This document shows positions 1 to 6,408 of a stretch of 13,952 bases of DNA, one piece after another; positions within the stretch are counted from its first letter, which is position 1, and each line of letters opens with the position of its first letter. The stretch covers positions 1 to 13,952 of the forward strand of contig URPU01000061.1 in the NCBI GenBank assembly GCA_900549865.1. Direction: 5' to 3'. The notes under the pieces are model-generated. The model saw only the letters and a list, made by a program, of their open reading frames with translations, was not told where the DNA came from and made no database searches. The position numbers and the translations under genes were made by a program. This DNA comes from an uncultured Eubacteriales bacterium. Its GTDB lineage: Bacteria > Bacillota > Clostridia > Oscillospirales > Oscillospiraceae.

Positions 1-30
1 CTTAAACCAGCACCGCGTTTTTCGACAGGC

Positions 31-69
31 TGAGTCAAGACCACCGGCTGAGCCGGTGGTCTTGACTTA
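31..69. repeat. Long perfect palindrome after etfA (hairpin)
   Basis: Bases 34-48 and 52-66 are exact reverse complements (15 pairs, GC-rich, three-base loop TGA). Pairing continues through 33:67, a G-T at 32:68 and 31:69. It lies 27 bases beyond the etfA stop codon, so it could end the minus-strand etf transcript. However, no run of U follows the stem on either strand, which is unlike a classical intrinsic terminator. It could equally be a REP-like intergenic palindrome or protect the mRNA 3' end. Confidence 0.6.
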
Positions 70-95
70 ATTGTAAAGAGAGGATAGACGCCAGC

Positions 96-1091
96 TTATT
101 TGCGCTTTTTGATCTCGGCTATTATTGCGGGAACAATGCTTCTGTAGTCGCCGACAACGCCGTAATTGGAGATGGCAAAAATGGGCGCATCGGGGTTGTG
201 GTTGATACTGATGATGCAGCCGCTGTTCTGCATGCCGACCTCATACTGCACGGAGCCGGATATGCCGACATTGATAATGTGATCAGGCTTGACGGCAGTG
301 CCGGACTGACCGATTTGCTGCTCATGCGGCAGCCATCCCATGTCAACCGGTGGACGGGAGGCCGCAACCTGACCGCCAAGAAGGGCCGCCAGCTCGCCGA
401 GCATACGGAAGTCAGACTCAGACTTTATGCCGCGTCCGCCGCTGACAAGAAGCTCGGCCTGATCTATAGCAGCGCCGGAGATGTCTTTCTTTTCGGAGGA
501 GATGACCTCATAGCTGTCCTCACGATCTACAACTACACTCTCGGTGATAACACGCCCGGTCCTGGAAGTGTCGGCCTCCAGCGGGGTGAACATCATGGGA
601 CGCACAGTTGCCATCTGCGGACGCTTCTCAAGAATGACGATATGGGCAAGTATCTTTCCGCCGTATGCGGGGGTAGTCTGATAAAACACACCGTCCTCGT
701 CGTAGCCAAGGTCTATCGCGTCTGCGGTAAGGCCAGTCTTGAGCGAGACCATCATGCGCGGGGCAAGGTCACGACCGAGAGTAGTGGCGCCGTAGAGAAT
801 GATAGAAGGGTTGTACTTTTCGGCAAGCTGCGTGAGAGCCTGCTGATATGGGCGCGCGCTGTAGGATGCGAGGTTTTCATGCTCGGCCACGATGACCTGA
901 TCTGCGCCGTGGGCGATGAGGGTGTCGGAAAGAGAGGCAACGCCGCTGCCGAGAAGCACTGCGGTTATATTCTCTCCGTTGTGAGCCTTGAGTTCCTGCG
1001 CCTTGGCCAGAAGCTCAAGCGTCACAGAGTTGAGAATCCCGTTGCGCTGCTCCGCGAATATCCAGATGCCTTTGTAGTTTTCTTTAGTCAT
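96..1091 (-). CDS. etfA: Electron transfer flavoprotein, alpha subunit (EtfA/FixB type)
   Basis: 331 residues, the usual length for EtfA. With EtfB it forms the soluble FAD heterodimer that exchanges electrons with acyl-CoA dehydrogenases. The N-terminal half is the Rossmann-like ETF domain. The C-terminal FAD domain begins near residue 216 (VSGGRG) and contains ASRPPVD (244-250), GQSGT (261-265), GISGS (276-280), INHNPDAPIF (296-305) and YGVVGD (310-315). Two near-invariant FAD-domain positions differ from the usual form: Tyr283 replaces the His of the GISGxxQH motif, and Asn309 replaces the Asp of ADYG. The start is fixed by GAGGAGG seven bases upstream, which overlaps the etfB stop (12-base gap). 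Last gene of the acd-etfB-etfA series. It could be the alpha subunit of a bifurcating Etf; sequence alone does not settle this. Confidence 0.95.
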   Translation of the reverse strand: MTKENYKGIWIFAEQRNGILNSVTLELLAKAQELKAHNGENITAVLLGSGVASLSDTLIAHGADQVIVAEHENLASYSARPYQQALTQLAEKYNPSIILYGATTLGRDLAPRMMVSLKTGLTADAIDLGYDEDGVFYQTTPAYGGKILAHIVILEKRPQMATVRPMMFTPLEADTSRTGRVITESVVVDREDSYEVISSEKKDISGAAIDQAELLVSGGRGIKSESDFRMLGELAALLGGQVAASRPPVDMGWLPHEQQIGQSGTAVKPDHIINVGISGSVQYEVGMQNSGCIISINHNPDAPIFAISNYGVVGDYRSIVPAIIAEIKKRK

Positions 1092-1103
1092 TTCAATGCC
1101 TCC

Positions 1104-1889
1104 TCACAGTACGTGCTCGCTCTCGAGCATGTCGGCAAACTTCACCGCGATTTCGTCGGCAGTGCCGTCAAAGTATACAGTACTGAGCGCACTCTTTTCA
1201 GGCTCAAATACCTTCTTTGTGGAAGAGGGGGAGCCTTTCACACCGGTCATGGATACGTCGGCGTCAAGCTCAGCAGCATTCCAGACGAAGCGGGGCTTCT
1301 TCAAGCATTTCATAATGTTTTTCGGGCTGGGATAGCGCGGAGTGTTTATCCCGTCGCACACAGTGACAACTGCGGGCAGCTTTGCGCGCACACGCTCCAC
1401 GGTGTTTTCCAGCACGCGGTCACACACGACCCAGCCGTCCTCAACGGAGAGGCTGGAGGCAAGCGTGATCTGCGGCAGGCCAAGGAAAGCCGCAGTGGCG
1501 GGGCCGGTCTGCGCGGTGTCGCCGTCAACGGCGTGCTTGCCGAACAGCAGCAGGTCATAGTCGCCTATCTTCTCCGCCGCCTTTGCAAGCGTGTAGGAGG
1601 TCGCAAGAGTGTCAGCACCGCCGAAGGCGCGGTCAGACAGAAGGTACGCCTCATCACAGCCGAGTGCGAGAGCCTTTTTCAGCACGTCCTCAGCCTGAGG
1701 AGGCCCCATGGTGACTGCGGCGACAGTGCCGCCGAATTTCTCCTTGAGCTGCAATGCACACTCAATGGAATTTGCGTCGAGTGGGTTGAGGATGCTCTTT
1801 ACACCCTCACGCTGGAGGTTACCGGTCTTGGGGTCCAGCTTTACATCGTCCGTATCGGGAACCTGCTTTACAAATACGAGTATTTTCAT
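1104..1889 (-). CDS. etfB: Electron transfer flavoprotein, beta subunit (EtfB/FixA type)
   Basis: 261 residues, normal for EtfB. It opens with the typical MKILVFVKQVPDT, has NPLDAN near residues 35-40, and carries the nucleotide-binding loop VDGDTAQTGP at 121-130. The DGDTAQ form of this loop is the one I associate with Etfs that hold a second FAD and bifurcate electrons (Acidaminococcus, Megasphaera), whereas mitochondrial-type EtfB differs here. A bifurcating Etf coupling NADH to ferredoxin is therefore possible but unproven. The start has GGAGA a few bases upstream. It follows the dehydrogenase gene by 27 bases and precedes etfA by 12, so all three are probably co-translated and dedicated to each other. 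Confidence 0.95.
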   Translation of the reverse strand: MKILVFVKQVPDTDDVKLDPKTGNLQREGVKSILNPLDANSIECALQLKEKFGGTVAAVTMGPPQAEDVLKKALALGCDEAYLLSDRAFGGADTLATSYTLAKAAEKIGDYDLLLFGKHAVDGDTAQTGPATAAFLGLPQITLASSLSVEDGWVVCDRVLENTVERVRAKLPAVVTVCDGINTPRYPSPKNIMKCLKKPRFVWNAAELDADVSMTGVKGSPSSTKKVFEPEKSALSTVYFDGTADEIAVKFADMLESEHVL

Positions 1890-1916
1890 ATCAAATCTCC
1901 AAAATATAGAACAGTC

Positions 1917-3053
1917 TTACTTGCCGAGAACCGTGCCACCGATGACCATGCGCAGTATCTCGCTGGTACCTTCGCCGATTTCAAGGAGCTTGGCGTCTCT
2001 GACGAAGCGCTCAACGTGAAATTCCTTGCTGTAGCCGTTGCCGCCGAGTATCTGAAGCGCCTCAAGGCAGATCTGGGTGCAGCGGGAGGAGCAGAACAGC
2101 TTTGCTTCCGCTGCCTCAAGAGTGTGACGCTTGCCGGAGGCTTTGGCCTCTGCTGCGTTGTAAACCATCATCTGCATCGCTGTGATGTCTGTTGCCATGT
2201 CTGCAAACTTGAACTGTATTGCCTGATGTTTTGCGATGGGCTTGCCGAAGGTGATACGCTCGTTCGCGTAGGCCTTTGCGACCTCAAACGCATGCTCGGA
2301 AAGGCCGCAGGATATTGCCGCGACGCTTATGCGTCCGCCGTCAAGGCCCTGCATGGCAATCTTGAAGCCCATACCCTCGGAGGAGAGCAGCGCGTCTGCC
2401 GGCAGACGCATATTGTCAAATGAGAGCTCACAGGTGCTGGTGCCGCGCATACCCATCTTGTCCTCGTGCTTGCCGATGATAAGACCCTCGGTCTCCTTGG
2501 GCATGATGAAAGCGGAGATGCCCTTTGCACCCTTGCTGCGGTCAGTTATTGCCATGATGATGTAATAGTCCGCAATGCCGGAGTTGGTGATCCAGGACTT
2601 GCCGCCGTTGAGTATCCAGCTGCCGTCCTCCGCCTTGACTGCGGTGGTCTGTATGCGCGCGGCGTCGGAGCCGGCACTCGCCTCAGTCAGACCGAATGCG
2701 AATATTTTGCCCTCCGCGGCGAGAGGAAGGTATTTTGCCTTCTGTTCGGGCGTGCCGTTGTGCAGGATCATGTCGGAGGCGACCCAGCTTATATCCAGTG
2801 CCAGAGCCATGCTTGCGCTACCCTTGGCCAGCTCGTGGATGACGATGGTGCTGGTAACGGCGTCGCAGCCTGCACCGCCGTACTCCTCGGGGAAATGTAC
2901 GCCGACAAGCCCGGTCTCGCAGAGCTTGTTGTATACGCCCCAGTCAAAGCCGTTCTCGTCCATCCACTTGTCACGGGGAGCAACTTCCTTTTCGGTAAAG
3001 TCCCTTACCATATCGCGGATCATGGATTGTTCTTCAGTAAACTTGATGAGCAT
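1917..3053 (-). CDS. Acyl-CoA dehydrogenase, substrate unresolved
   Basis: 378 residues, the standard length of soluble FAD acyl-CoA dehydrogenases. Family signature 1 is at 120-130 (FGLTEASAGSD), the FAD/substrate loop WITNSG follows, and signature 2 is near the C-terminus (QILGGNGYSKEF). The catalytic base is Glu361 in the motif GEGTSEI, placed as in short-chain/butyryl-CoA dehydrogenases. It probably interconverts an acyl-CoA and its 2-enoyl-CoA with EtfAB as partner. The context next to glutaconyl-CoA decarboxylase suggests glutaryl-CoA or crotonyl/butyryl-CoA. In a gapless alignment by eye of the helix beginning ELAKGSAS (74-81), Ala83 falls where glutaryl-CoA dehydrogenases have their carboxylate-binding Arg, which argues against plain glutaryl-CoA. 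The start has GGAGA upstream and is preceded by a structured leader. Confidence 0.93.
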   Translation of the reverse strand: MLIKFTEEQSMIRDMVRDFTEKEVAPRDKWMDENGFDWGVYNKLCETGLVGVHFPEEYGGAGCDAVTSTIVIHELAKGSASMALALDISWVASDMILHNGTPEQKAKYLPLAAEGKIFAFGLTEASAGSDAARIQTTAVKAEDGSWILNGGKSWITNSGIADYYIIMAITDRSKGAKGISAFIMPKETEGLIIGKHEDKMGMRGTSTCELSFDNMRLPADALLSSEGMGFKIAMQGLDGGRISVAAISCGLSEHAFEVAKAYANERITFGKPIAKHQAIQFKFADMATDITAMQMMVYNAAEAKASGKRHTLEAAEAKLFCSSRCTQICLEALQILGGNGYSKEFHVERFVRDAKLLEIGEGTSEILRMVIGGTVLGK

Positions 3054-3091
3054 AATTCTTTCTCCATTATAGCAATTTTACGGATGTGTTC

Positions 3092-3147
3092 CGGCGCAGC
3101 GAGGGCATTGACGGATATTTAATTAACAAAAAGCCCTCGATACGCCG
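3092..3147 (-). promoter_or_regulatory. Long stem-loop in the acd leader
   Basis: 3100-3106 (CGAGGGC) pairs exactly with 3133-3139. An outer stem 3092-3096 (CGGCG) pairs with 3143-3147 across a 3x3 internal loop. The apical loop is about 26 AU-rich bases and, read on the minus strand, begins with five T. It lies between the transporter and the dehydrogenase start, immediately after a second hairpin at 3149-3180. It could tune read-through or stabilise one end of a processed message. No known riboswitch family was recognised. Confidence 0.4.
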
Positions 3148-3148
3148 C

Positions 3149-3180
3149 ATCTCCCAGACCGGATATGCGGTCTGAGAGAT
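3149..3180 (-). terminator. Hairpin after the transporter gene; possible terminator or processing site
   Basis: 3149-3160 and 3169-3180 form a 12-pair stem with an 8-base loop. The single non-complementary position becomes a G-U pair only in the minus-strand transcript, which fits selection as RNA in that direction. A run of five U comes about 16 bases after the stem rather than directly after it. This looks more like a partial terminator or RNA-processing hairpin that lowers acd-etfBA expression relative to the carrier than like a full stop. Confidence 0.45.
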
Positions 3181-3216
3181 ATTGGCGGTTTATATGTTAT
3201 TATTGCCGTGCCGGAC

Positions 3217-4494
3217 TTACACTGCGTAGAACAGCAGGGAGGCAAGTACGGTGAACGGGATAAGTATGATCAGCAGAGGCAGACCCACAACGAGGTAATC
3301 CTTCGGGCGGTAGCCGCCGGCGAGGGAGACAGTCATGCAGGGGCTGCCGATGGGGGATATAACTGCATTGTTGACCATGACAAGCGCGGGGATGACAATA
3401 GCAAGCGGGCTTACGCCGATGCCCTGTGCAAGGGAAATGCAGATAGGCGTGAACATTGCGTTGGTGGCGGTGTTGGACATGAACTGGGTCAGGATGCCGC
3501 CGATAGCAGCAACGCAGAGTATGATGGTGGTGTAGTTCGCGTTGTCGCCGAGAATGTTCAGTATGCCGTTTGCAACCCAGGTGCCGGTGCCGGAGGTGTT
3601 GACTGCGGAAGCGACAACAAGGCAGAAGTTCAGGTTCCACATGGTGTTCCAGTCAACATTCTTGAGGGAGGGAACAACGGGAACAGTGCCGGTGATCCAG
3701 AGGATGATGCAGCCGATGAAGGTGATGACCTGGTTGTCGGCCAGCTTGATGATGAAGCAGATGATGGAGCCGACAAGAACGCCGATAGCGACAAGCTGCT
3801 TCCACAGGGGAGCGGTAGGAGCCTCCTTCGGAGCGTCGAGAGAGCCGGTGACGAGAGGATCGTCGAAGTTGCAGGTCTTAACGAGTATATTGTAGCCGAT
3901 GGTAGCAAAGTAGAAAGCAGTGATAACAACAAGAACGATGGTCAGAGGAGCGGCGGAAAAGAAGCCCATGGTTTCTACGCCGGCAGCCTCAAGTGCGCCC
4001 TGCGCCGCAAGGTTGGGCGCGCCGCCGATGAGGGAGATGGATTCGCCAACGGTCGCCTCAACGGCAACGCCCATCAGCAGGTACTTGGGGTGAAGCTTAC
4101 CGCAGGACTTGACGGCTGCACCGGCAAGAACGGGAATCATAAGAACAACAAGCGCAGTGTTGGAGATAAAGCCGGTGATAATGCCGGAGAACATGCACGT
4201 CACGAAAACAGCGACGCGCTCTTTCTCAACGACCTTGCCTCTGAAGATCTTGGAGGCCGCCATATCAACAAGGCCCGTTACCTCAAGCGCGTAAACCTCG
4301 ATGGACATACCGATAAGGAATATGATGGTCGAGCCGCCGAAGTTTGAGTAAAGCTTTGCCGGTTCAACAATTCCGGTCAGCCACAGCGCCACGCCCGTGA
4401 GGGTCATGGTAACTGCGAGCGGGAATTTGTTGAGAAGCATCAGAGCAAACATTGCTACGATAATGACAAGTGTTGTGATAATCTCGGGTGTCAT
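3217..4494 (-). CDS. DASS/SLC13-type dicarboxylate (or related anion) transporter
   Basis: 425-residue, highly hydrophobic protein with roughly 11-12 probable membrane segments. It shows the internal two-fold pattern of the divalent anion:Na+ symporter (DASS/SLC13, ion-transporter superfamily). The first repeat has SNTALVVLM and then the ESISLIGGAPN loop. The second has SNTATNAMFTPI and then NNAVISPIGSP. In this family the paired SNT motifs bind the carboxylate and Na+. Next to a glutaconyl-CoA decarboxylase a C5 dicarboxylate such as glutarate is the natural guess, but the sequence does not show the substrate. The start at 4494 is chosen over an upstream ATG at 4542 because AAGGAGA lies about 9 bases before it and the extra 16 residues are charged and not family-like. 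First gene of the minus-strand operon, with a promoter at 4637-4666. Confidence 0.85.
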   Translation of the reverse strand: MTPEIITTLVIIVAMFALMLLNKFPLAVTMTLTGVALWLTGIVEPAKLYSNFGGSTIIFLIGMSIEVYALEVTGLVDMAASKIFRGKVVEKERVAVFVTCMFSGIITGFISNTALVVLMIPVLAGAAVKSCGKLHPKYLLMGVAVEATVGESISLIGGAPNLAAQGALEAAGVETMGFFSAAPLTIVLVVITAFYFATIGYNILVKTCNFDDPLVTGSLDAPKEAPTAPLWKQLVAIGVLVGSIICFIIKLADNQVITFIGCIILWITGTVPVVPSLKNVDWNTMWNLNFCLVVASAVNTSGTGTWVANGILNILGDNANYTTIILCVAAIGGILTQFMSNTATNAMFTPICISLAQGIGVSPLAIVIPALVMVNNAVISPIGSPCMTVSLAGGYRPKDYLVVGLPLLIILIPFTVLASLLFYAV

Positions 4495-4620
4495 GCTAAT
4501 AATTCTCCTTTTCTCTTTTTGCCGCATAGATGTCTCTTGCATTTATACGGCTGTTTCCGGGTGCAGCCTTTCAAATCATAACCGCATGACGTTCATAACA
4601 TAACTGTATACGCAAGCGCG

Positions 4621-4636
4621 CAGTTAAGCAGTTAAG
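4621..4636. repeat. Tandem octamer at the transporter transcription start
   Basis: CAGTTAAG occurs twice in direct succession, immediately downstream (on the minus strand) of the TATAAT box of the transporter promoter, so it covers the predicted start of transcription. The position would suit a repressor or activator contact. The CTTAA core on the minus strand resembles half of the degenerate LysR-like site at 5941-5956, but this could be chance. Confidence 0.4.
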
Positions 4637-4666
4637 ATTATAAAGGCTTCAGCAAAAAACTGTTAA
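4637..4666 (-). promoter_or_regulatory. Sigma-A type promoter for the transporter-acd-etfBA operon
   Basis: On the minus strand TTAACA (4661-4666, five of six consensus bases), an 18-base spacer and a perfect TATAAT (4637-4642). AT-rich DNA lies upstream of the -35. The predicted start is near 4630, giving a leader of about 135 bases before the transporter ATG at 4494. Found by eye; no mapped start is available. Confidence 0.6.
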
Positions 4667-4730
4667 ATATTTTTCAAAAAACCTCTTGACTTTTTCACCT
4701 CTTCCCACGAATATAGAGTAAATTCATTTC

Positions 4731-4744
4731 TGACTGGTGACTGG
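4731..4744. repeat. Tandem heptamer TGACTGG x2
   Basis: TGACTGG is repeated head to tail at 4731-4737 and 4738-4744, between the transporter promoter and lysR. The nine bases CTGACTGGT at 4730-4738 recur exactly in the gcd leader at 5978-5986. It may be a shared regulatory element or coincidence. Confidence 0.3.
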
Positions 4745-4762
4745 CATGCTATAGTTATAATG

Positions 4763-4791
4763 TTGACAAGCCAAGAAGTAAAATAATTAAT
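4763..4791 (+). promoter_or_regulatory. Candidate lysR promoter
   Basis: A perfect -35 TTGACA (4763-4768) is followed after 17 bases by ATTAAT (4786-4791, four of six). The predicted start near 4798 would sit just ahead of the operator at 4804-4819, a layout typical of autorepression. An alternative -10, TATAAT at 4756-4761, lacks a good -35. The choice between the two is uncertain. Confidence 0.4.
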
Positions 4792-4803
4792 TAGCAAGCA
4801 ATG

Positions 4804-4819
4804 ATAAGCAAAAACTTAT
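4804..4819. promoter_or_regulatory. Putative LysR operator, copy 1
   Basis: ATAAGCAAAAACTTAT is an interrupted palindrome (ATAAG, six bases, CTTAT) 15 bases before the lysR start. Its exact reverse complement is at 5897-5912 in front of the gcd operon. Dyads with an AT-rich centre of this size are typical LysR-family targets. The position between promoter and gene suggests autoregulation. Confidence 0.6.
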
Positions 4820-4834
4820 GGTACAGAGGTGTCT

Positions 4835-5725
4835 ATGACTATTCAACAGCTGCGTCAATTCTGCATTCTTGCAGAATATGAAAACATAACATCGGCATCA
4901 AAGGCGCTTTTTATTACCCAGCCGGCGCTCAGCATGGTGCTGAAGAATGTCGAGACAGAGTTGGGAACGCCGTTGTTCGACCGCAAGGGGAGAAACATAT
5001 ATCTCAACCATTTTGGCAAAGATTTTTATAATTTTGCCAAGCGGACATTGGTGGATTATGACGCTCTGCTGGAGAAATTCCACTTTCCGCATCAGGAAAG
5101 CGAGGCCCTGCGCTTCTGCTATTCCTCGGCGTATATCCCGGACTACGTTTTACCCGCTTTCAGCGCTGATAATCCCAATATTCCCATAACCATAAACGAA
5201 GTCGAAGAGAAAATGATACCTCATTTTATACTGAATGAGATTTATGATATTGCAATCTCAAGCCTGAAATGTGAGGATAACATAGACCAAAAGCTCATCA
5301 GCACGAACTTTTTCCGCAACCGGCTTCTGGTGTCTGTGCCGTTCAACAACCCCCTTGCCTCGCGTAAATCGCTCACGCTTGAGGCTCTCTCGGGGCAGAA
5401 GTTTTTCCGCCTGAGCAAGCACGGAGAATTTTCGGACGAGCTTGACGCACTTGCAAAGAGCAAGGGCGTGCAGATGAACGTTGTGCAGCGCGTTAACTAT
5501 GAAATAATCAAGAAATTGCAGAAAGACTATGATTTTCTGTACTTTATCACCACGTTGCAGGCGCAGTTTGACTATATTCCGATGAACCGCAAGCTCATTC
5601 CGGTAGAGGAGGAGCTGTTCATGAAAAGCATGTATGTAACGTATCTGAAGAATAACGAGGAAAAGGCGTTGCAGTTTATTGGCTGGGCAAAGCAGAAGCT
5701 TATAGATTTTGCAGATCCATCGTAA
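4835..5725 (+). CDS. LysR-family transcriptional regulator
   Basis: 296 residues, standard for the family. The winged helix-turn-helix is N-terminal: MTIQQLRQFC begins the first helix, the recognition region is around ITQPALSMVLKNVE, and the wing contains GTPLFDRKGR. Residues from about 90 onward form the periplasmic-binding-protein-like effector domain, which would sense a small ligand, most simply a dicarboxylate or acyl-CoA of this pathway (inference). ATG at 4835 is preferred to GTG at 4829 because AGAGG sits five bases ahead and the family begins MxIxQLR. It lies between two metabolic operons, co-directional with gcd and divergent from the transporter operon. Matching 16-base dyads precede lysR and gcdD, making it the likely regulator of both itself and the gcd genes. 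Confidence 0.92.
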   Translation: MTIQQLRQFCILAEYENITSASKALFITQPALSMVLKNVETELGTPLFDRKGRNIYLNHFGKDFYNFAKRTLVDYDALLEKFHFPHQESEALRFCYSSAYIPDYVLPAFSADNPNIPITINEVEEKMIPHFILNEIYDIAISSLKCEDNIDQKLISTNFFRNRLLVSVPFNNPLASRKSLTLEALSGQKFFRLSKHGEFSDELDALAKSKGVQMNVVQRVNYEIIKKLQKDYDFLYFITTLQAQFDYIPMNRKLIPVEEELFMKSMYVTYLKNNEEKALQFIGWAKQKLIDFADPS

Positions 5726-5752
5726 AGAACAAAGAAAATATATATGACAGCG

Positions 5753-5793
5753 AGCAGCCCCCTGGACGTTTTAGACGAGTCCGGGGGGCTGCT
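5753..5793 (+). terminator. Hairpin ending the lysR transcript
   Basis: 5753-5767 pairs with 5779-5793 over 15 positions, with one G-U pair and an 11-base loop, about 28 bases after the lysR stop codon. The GC-rich stem is very stable, but only a weak U stretch follows. A second small hairpin, CTGCAC at 5800-5805 with GTGCAG at 5811-5816, follows immediately and precedes TTATATTTT, so the two may act in tandem. Confidence 0.65.
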
Positions 5794-5896
5794 TATATGC
5801 TGCACGCGGAGTGCAGTTATATTTTGCAAAGATTTACAAACTGGAGAGCAAACAAAGACAGGGGAGGTAAGAAAAAACTGCAAAATATAGTCAATC

Positions 5897-5912
5897 ATAA
5901 GTTTTTGCTTAT
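5897..5912. promoter_or_regulatory. Putative LysR operator, copy 2
   Basis: ATAAGTTTTTGCTTAT is the exact reverse complement of the dyad at 4804-4819. It ends five bases before the -35 box of the gcd promoter, centred near -47 relative to the predicted start, which is a normal activator position for a LysR protein. Confidence 0.65.
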
Positions 5913-5917
5913 CTAAT

Positions 5918-5945
5918 TTGATAAATTTCTGATTTTACATATAAG
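5918..5945 (+). promoter_or_regulatory. Promoter of the gcd operon
   Basis: TTGATA (5918-5923, five of six), a 16-base spacer, then TATAAG (5940-5945, five of six). The predicted start is near 5952, leaving a leader of about 100 bases. The promoter is bracketed by the operator at 5897-5912 and a degenerate copy at 5941-5956 that overlaps the -10 and start, so induction by the LysR protein is likely. Confidence 0.6.
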
Positions 5946-5956
5946 CAAAACTTAAT
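5941..5956. promoter_or_regulatory. Degenerate third LysR-like site over the -10 box
   Basis: ATAAGCAAAACTTAAT matches the operator copy at 4804-4819 through ATAAGCAAAA and then ACTTA, with one A fewer in the centre. It contains TAAGCAAAACTTA, which fits the canonical T-N11-A LysR box. It starts 44 bases after the start of the upstream site (about four helical turns), so binding of a dimer pair or a ligand-dependent shift could cover or expose the promoter. Confidence 0.5.
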
Positions 5957-6054
5957 GTATTCTGTATTTGCAAAATACTGACTGGTCGTATCGTTGTCGG
6001 CTGGTATTTAGACGCGATACGAGAAAATCGCAAAACGAAAGAGAGATGAAACGA

Positions 6055-6381
6055 ATGTTAGAAACAATGTCTTTCGGCGAAAGTCTGCTTACCTCTCTGA
6101 CCGGACTCGCTGTTGTGTTCACGGTGCTTATTGTGCTTGCGCTGGCGACAATTGCAATTGCACACCGCGCACTTGACGCGGGCAGGCATGTGGGCGATAT
6201 CCCGAAGGGCGGACGCCTCCTCCAGACCGTCGATCCCAAGGCTGGTGCGGCTGAGGAAGAGCTTGGCGATATAGTTGCGGCTCTTCAGGGCGCGCTGAGC
6301 ATGGAGTCCGGCATACCGGTAGACAAGCTGGTCATTAAATCCATAAAGAGTGTTCCGGGCGCATCGGACAAACAGCAGTGA
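6055..6381 (+). CDS. gcdD: Glutaconyl-CoA decarboxylase delta subunit (OadG-like membrane anchor)
   Basis: 108-residue small subunit with one hydrophobic span (about residues 10-33) followed by a soluble tail. This is the arrangement of OadG/MmdD/GcdD, which anchor and assemble sodium-pumping decarboxylases. Primary sequence in this family is poorly conserved, so the call rests on size, topology and its place directly before gcdC and gcdB. ATG 6055 is chosen because GAGAG lies nine bases upstream; ATG 6046 (three residues longer) is in frame but has no properly spaced site. A TTG at 5968 would add unrelated residues and overlap the promoter leader. First gene of the operon; 27 bases to gcdC. 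Confidence 0.8.
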   Translation: MLETMSFGESLLTSLTGLAVVFTVLIVLALATIAIAHRALDAGRHVGDIPKGGRLLQTVDPKAGAAEEELGDIVAALQGALSMESGIPVDKLVIKSIKSVPGASDKQQ

Positions 6382-6408
6382 TTTAGAGAAAGGGAAGGAA
6401 TAACAAAG

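Noticed and set aside
198..2423. 741-codon open frame on the plus strand
   Set aside because: It lies antisense to etfA, etfB and acd, which have strong family motifs, ribosome sites and operon spacing. Its translation shows no recognisable domain and it crosses gene borders.
3066..3071. TATAAT on the minus strand just before acd
   Set aside because: Transcription from it would start inside the acd ribosome site, leaving almost no leader, and no -35 fits.
3208..4347. 379-codon open frame on the plus strand
   Set aside because: Antisense to the membrane transporter. Its Asp/Gly/Asn-rich composition is what the complement of hydrophobic codons gives.
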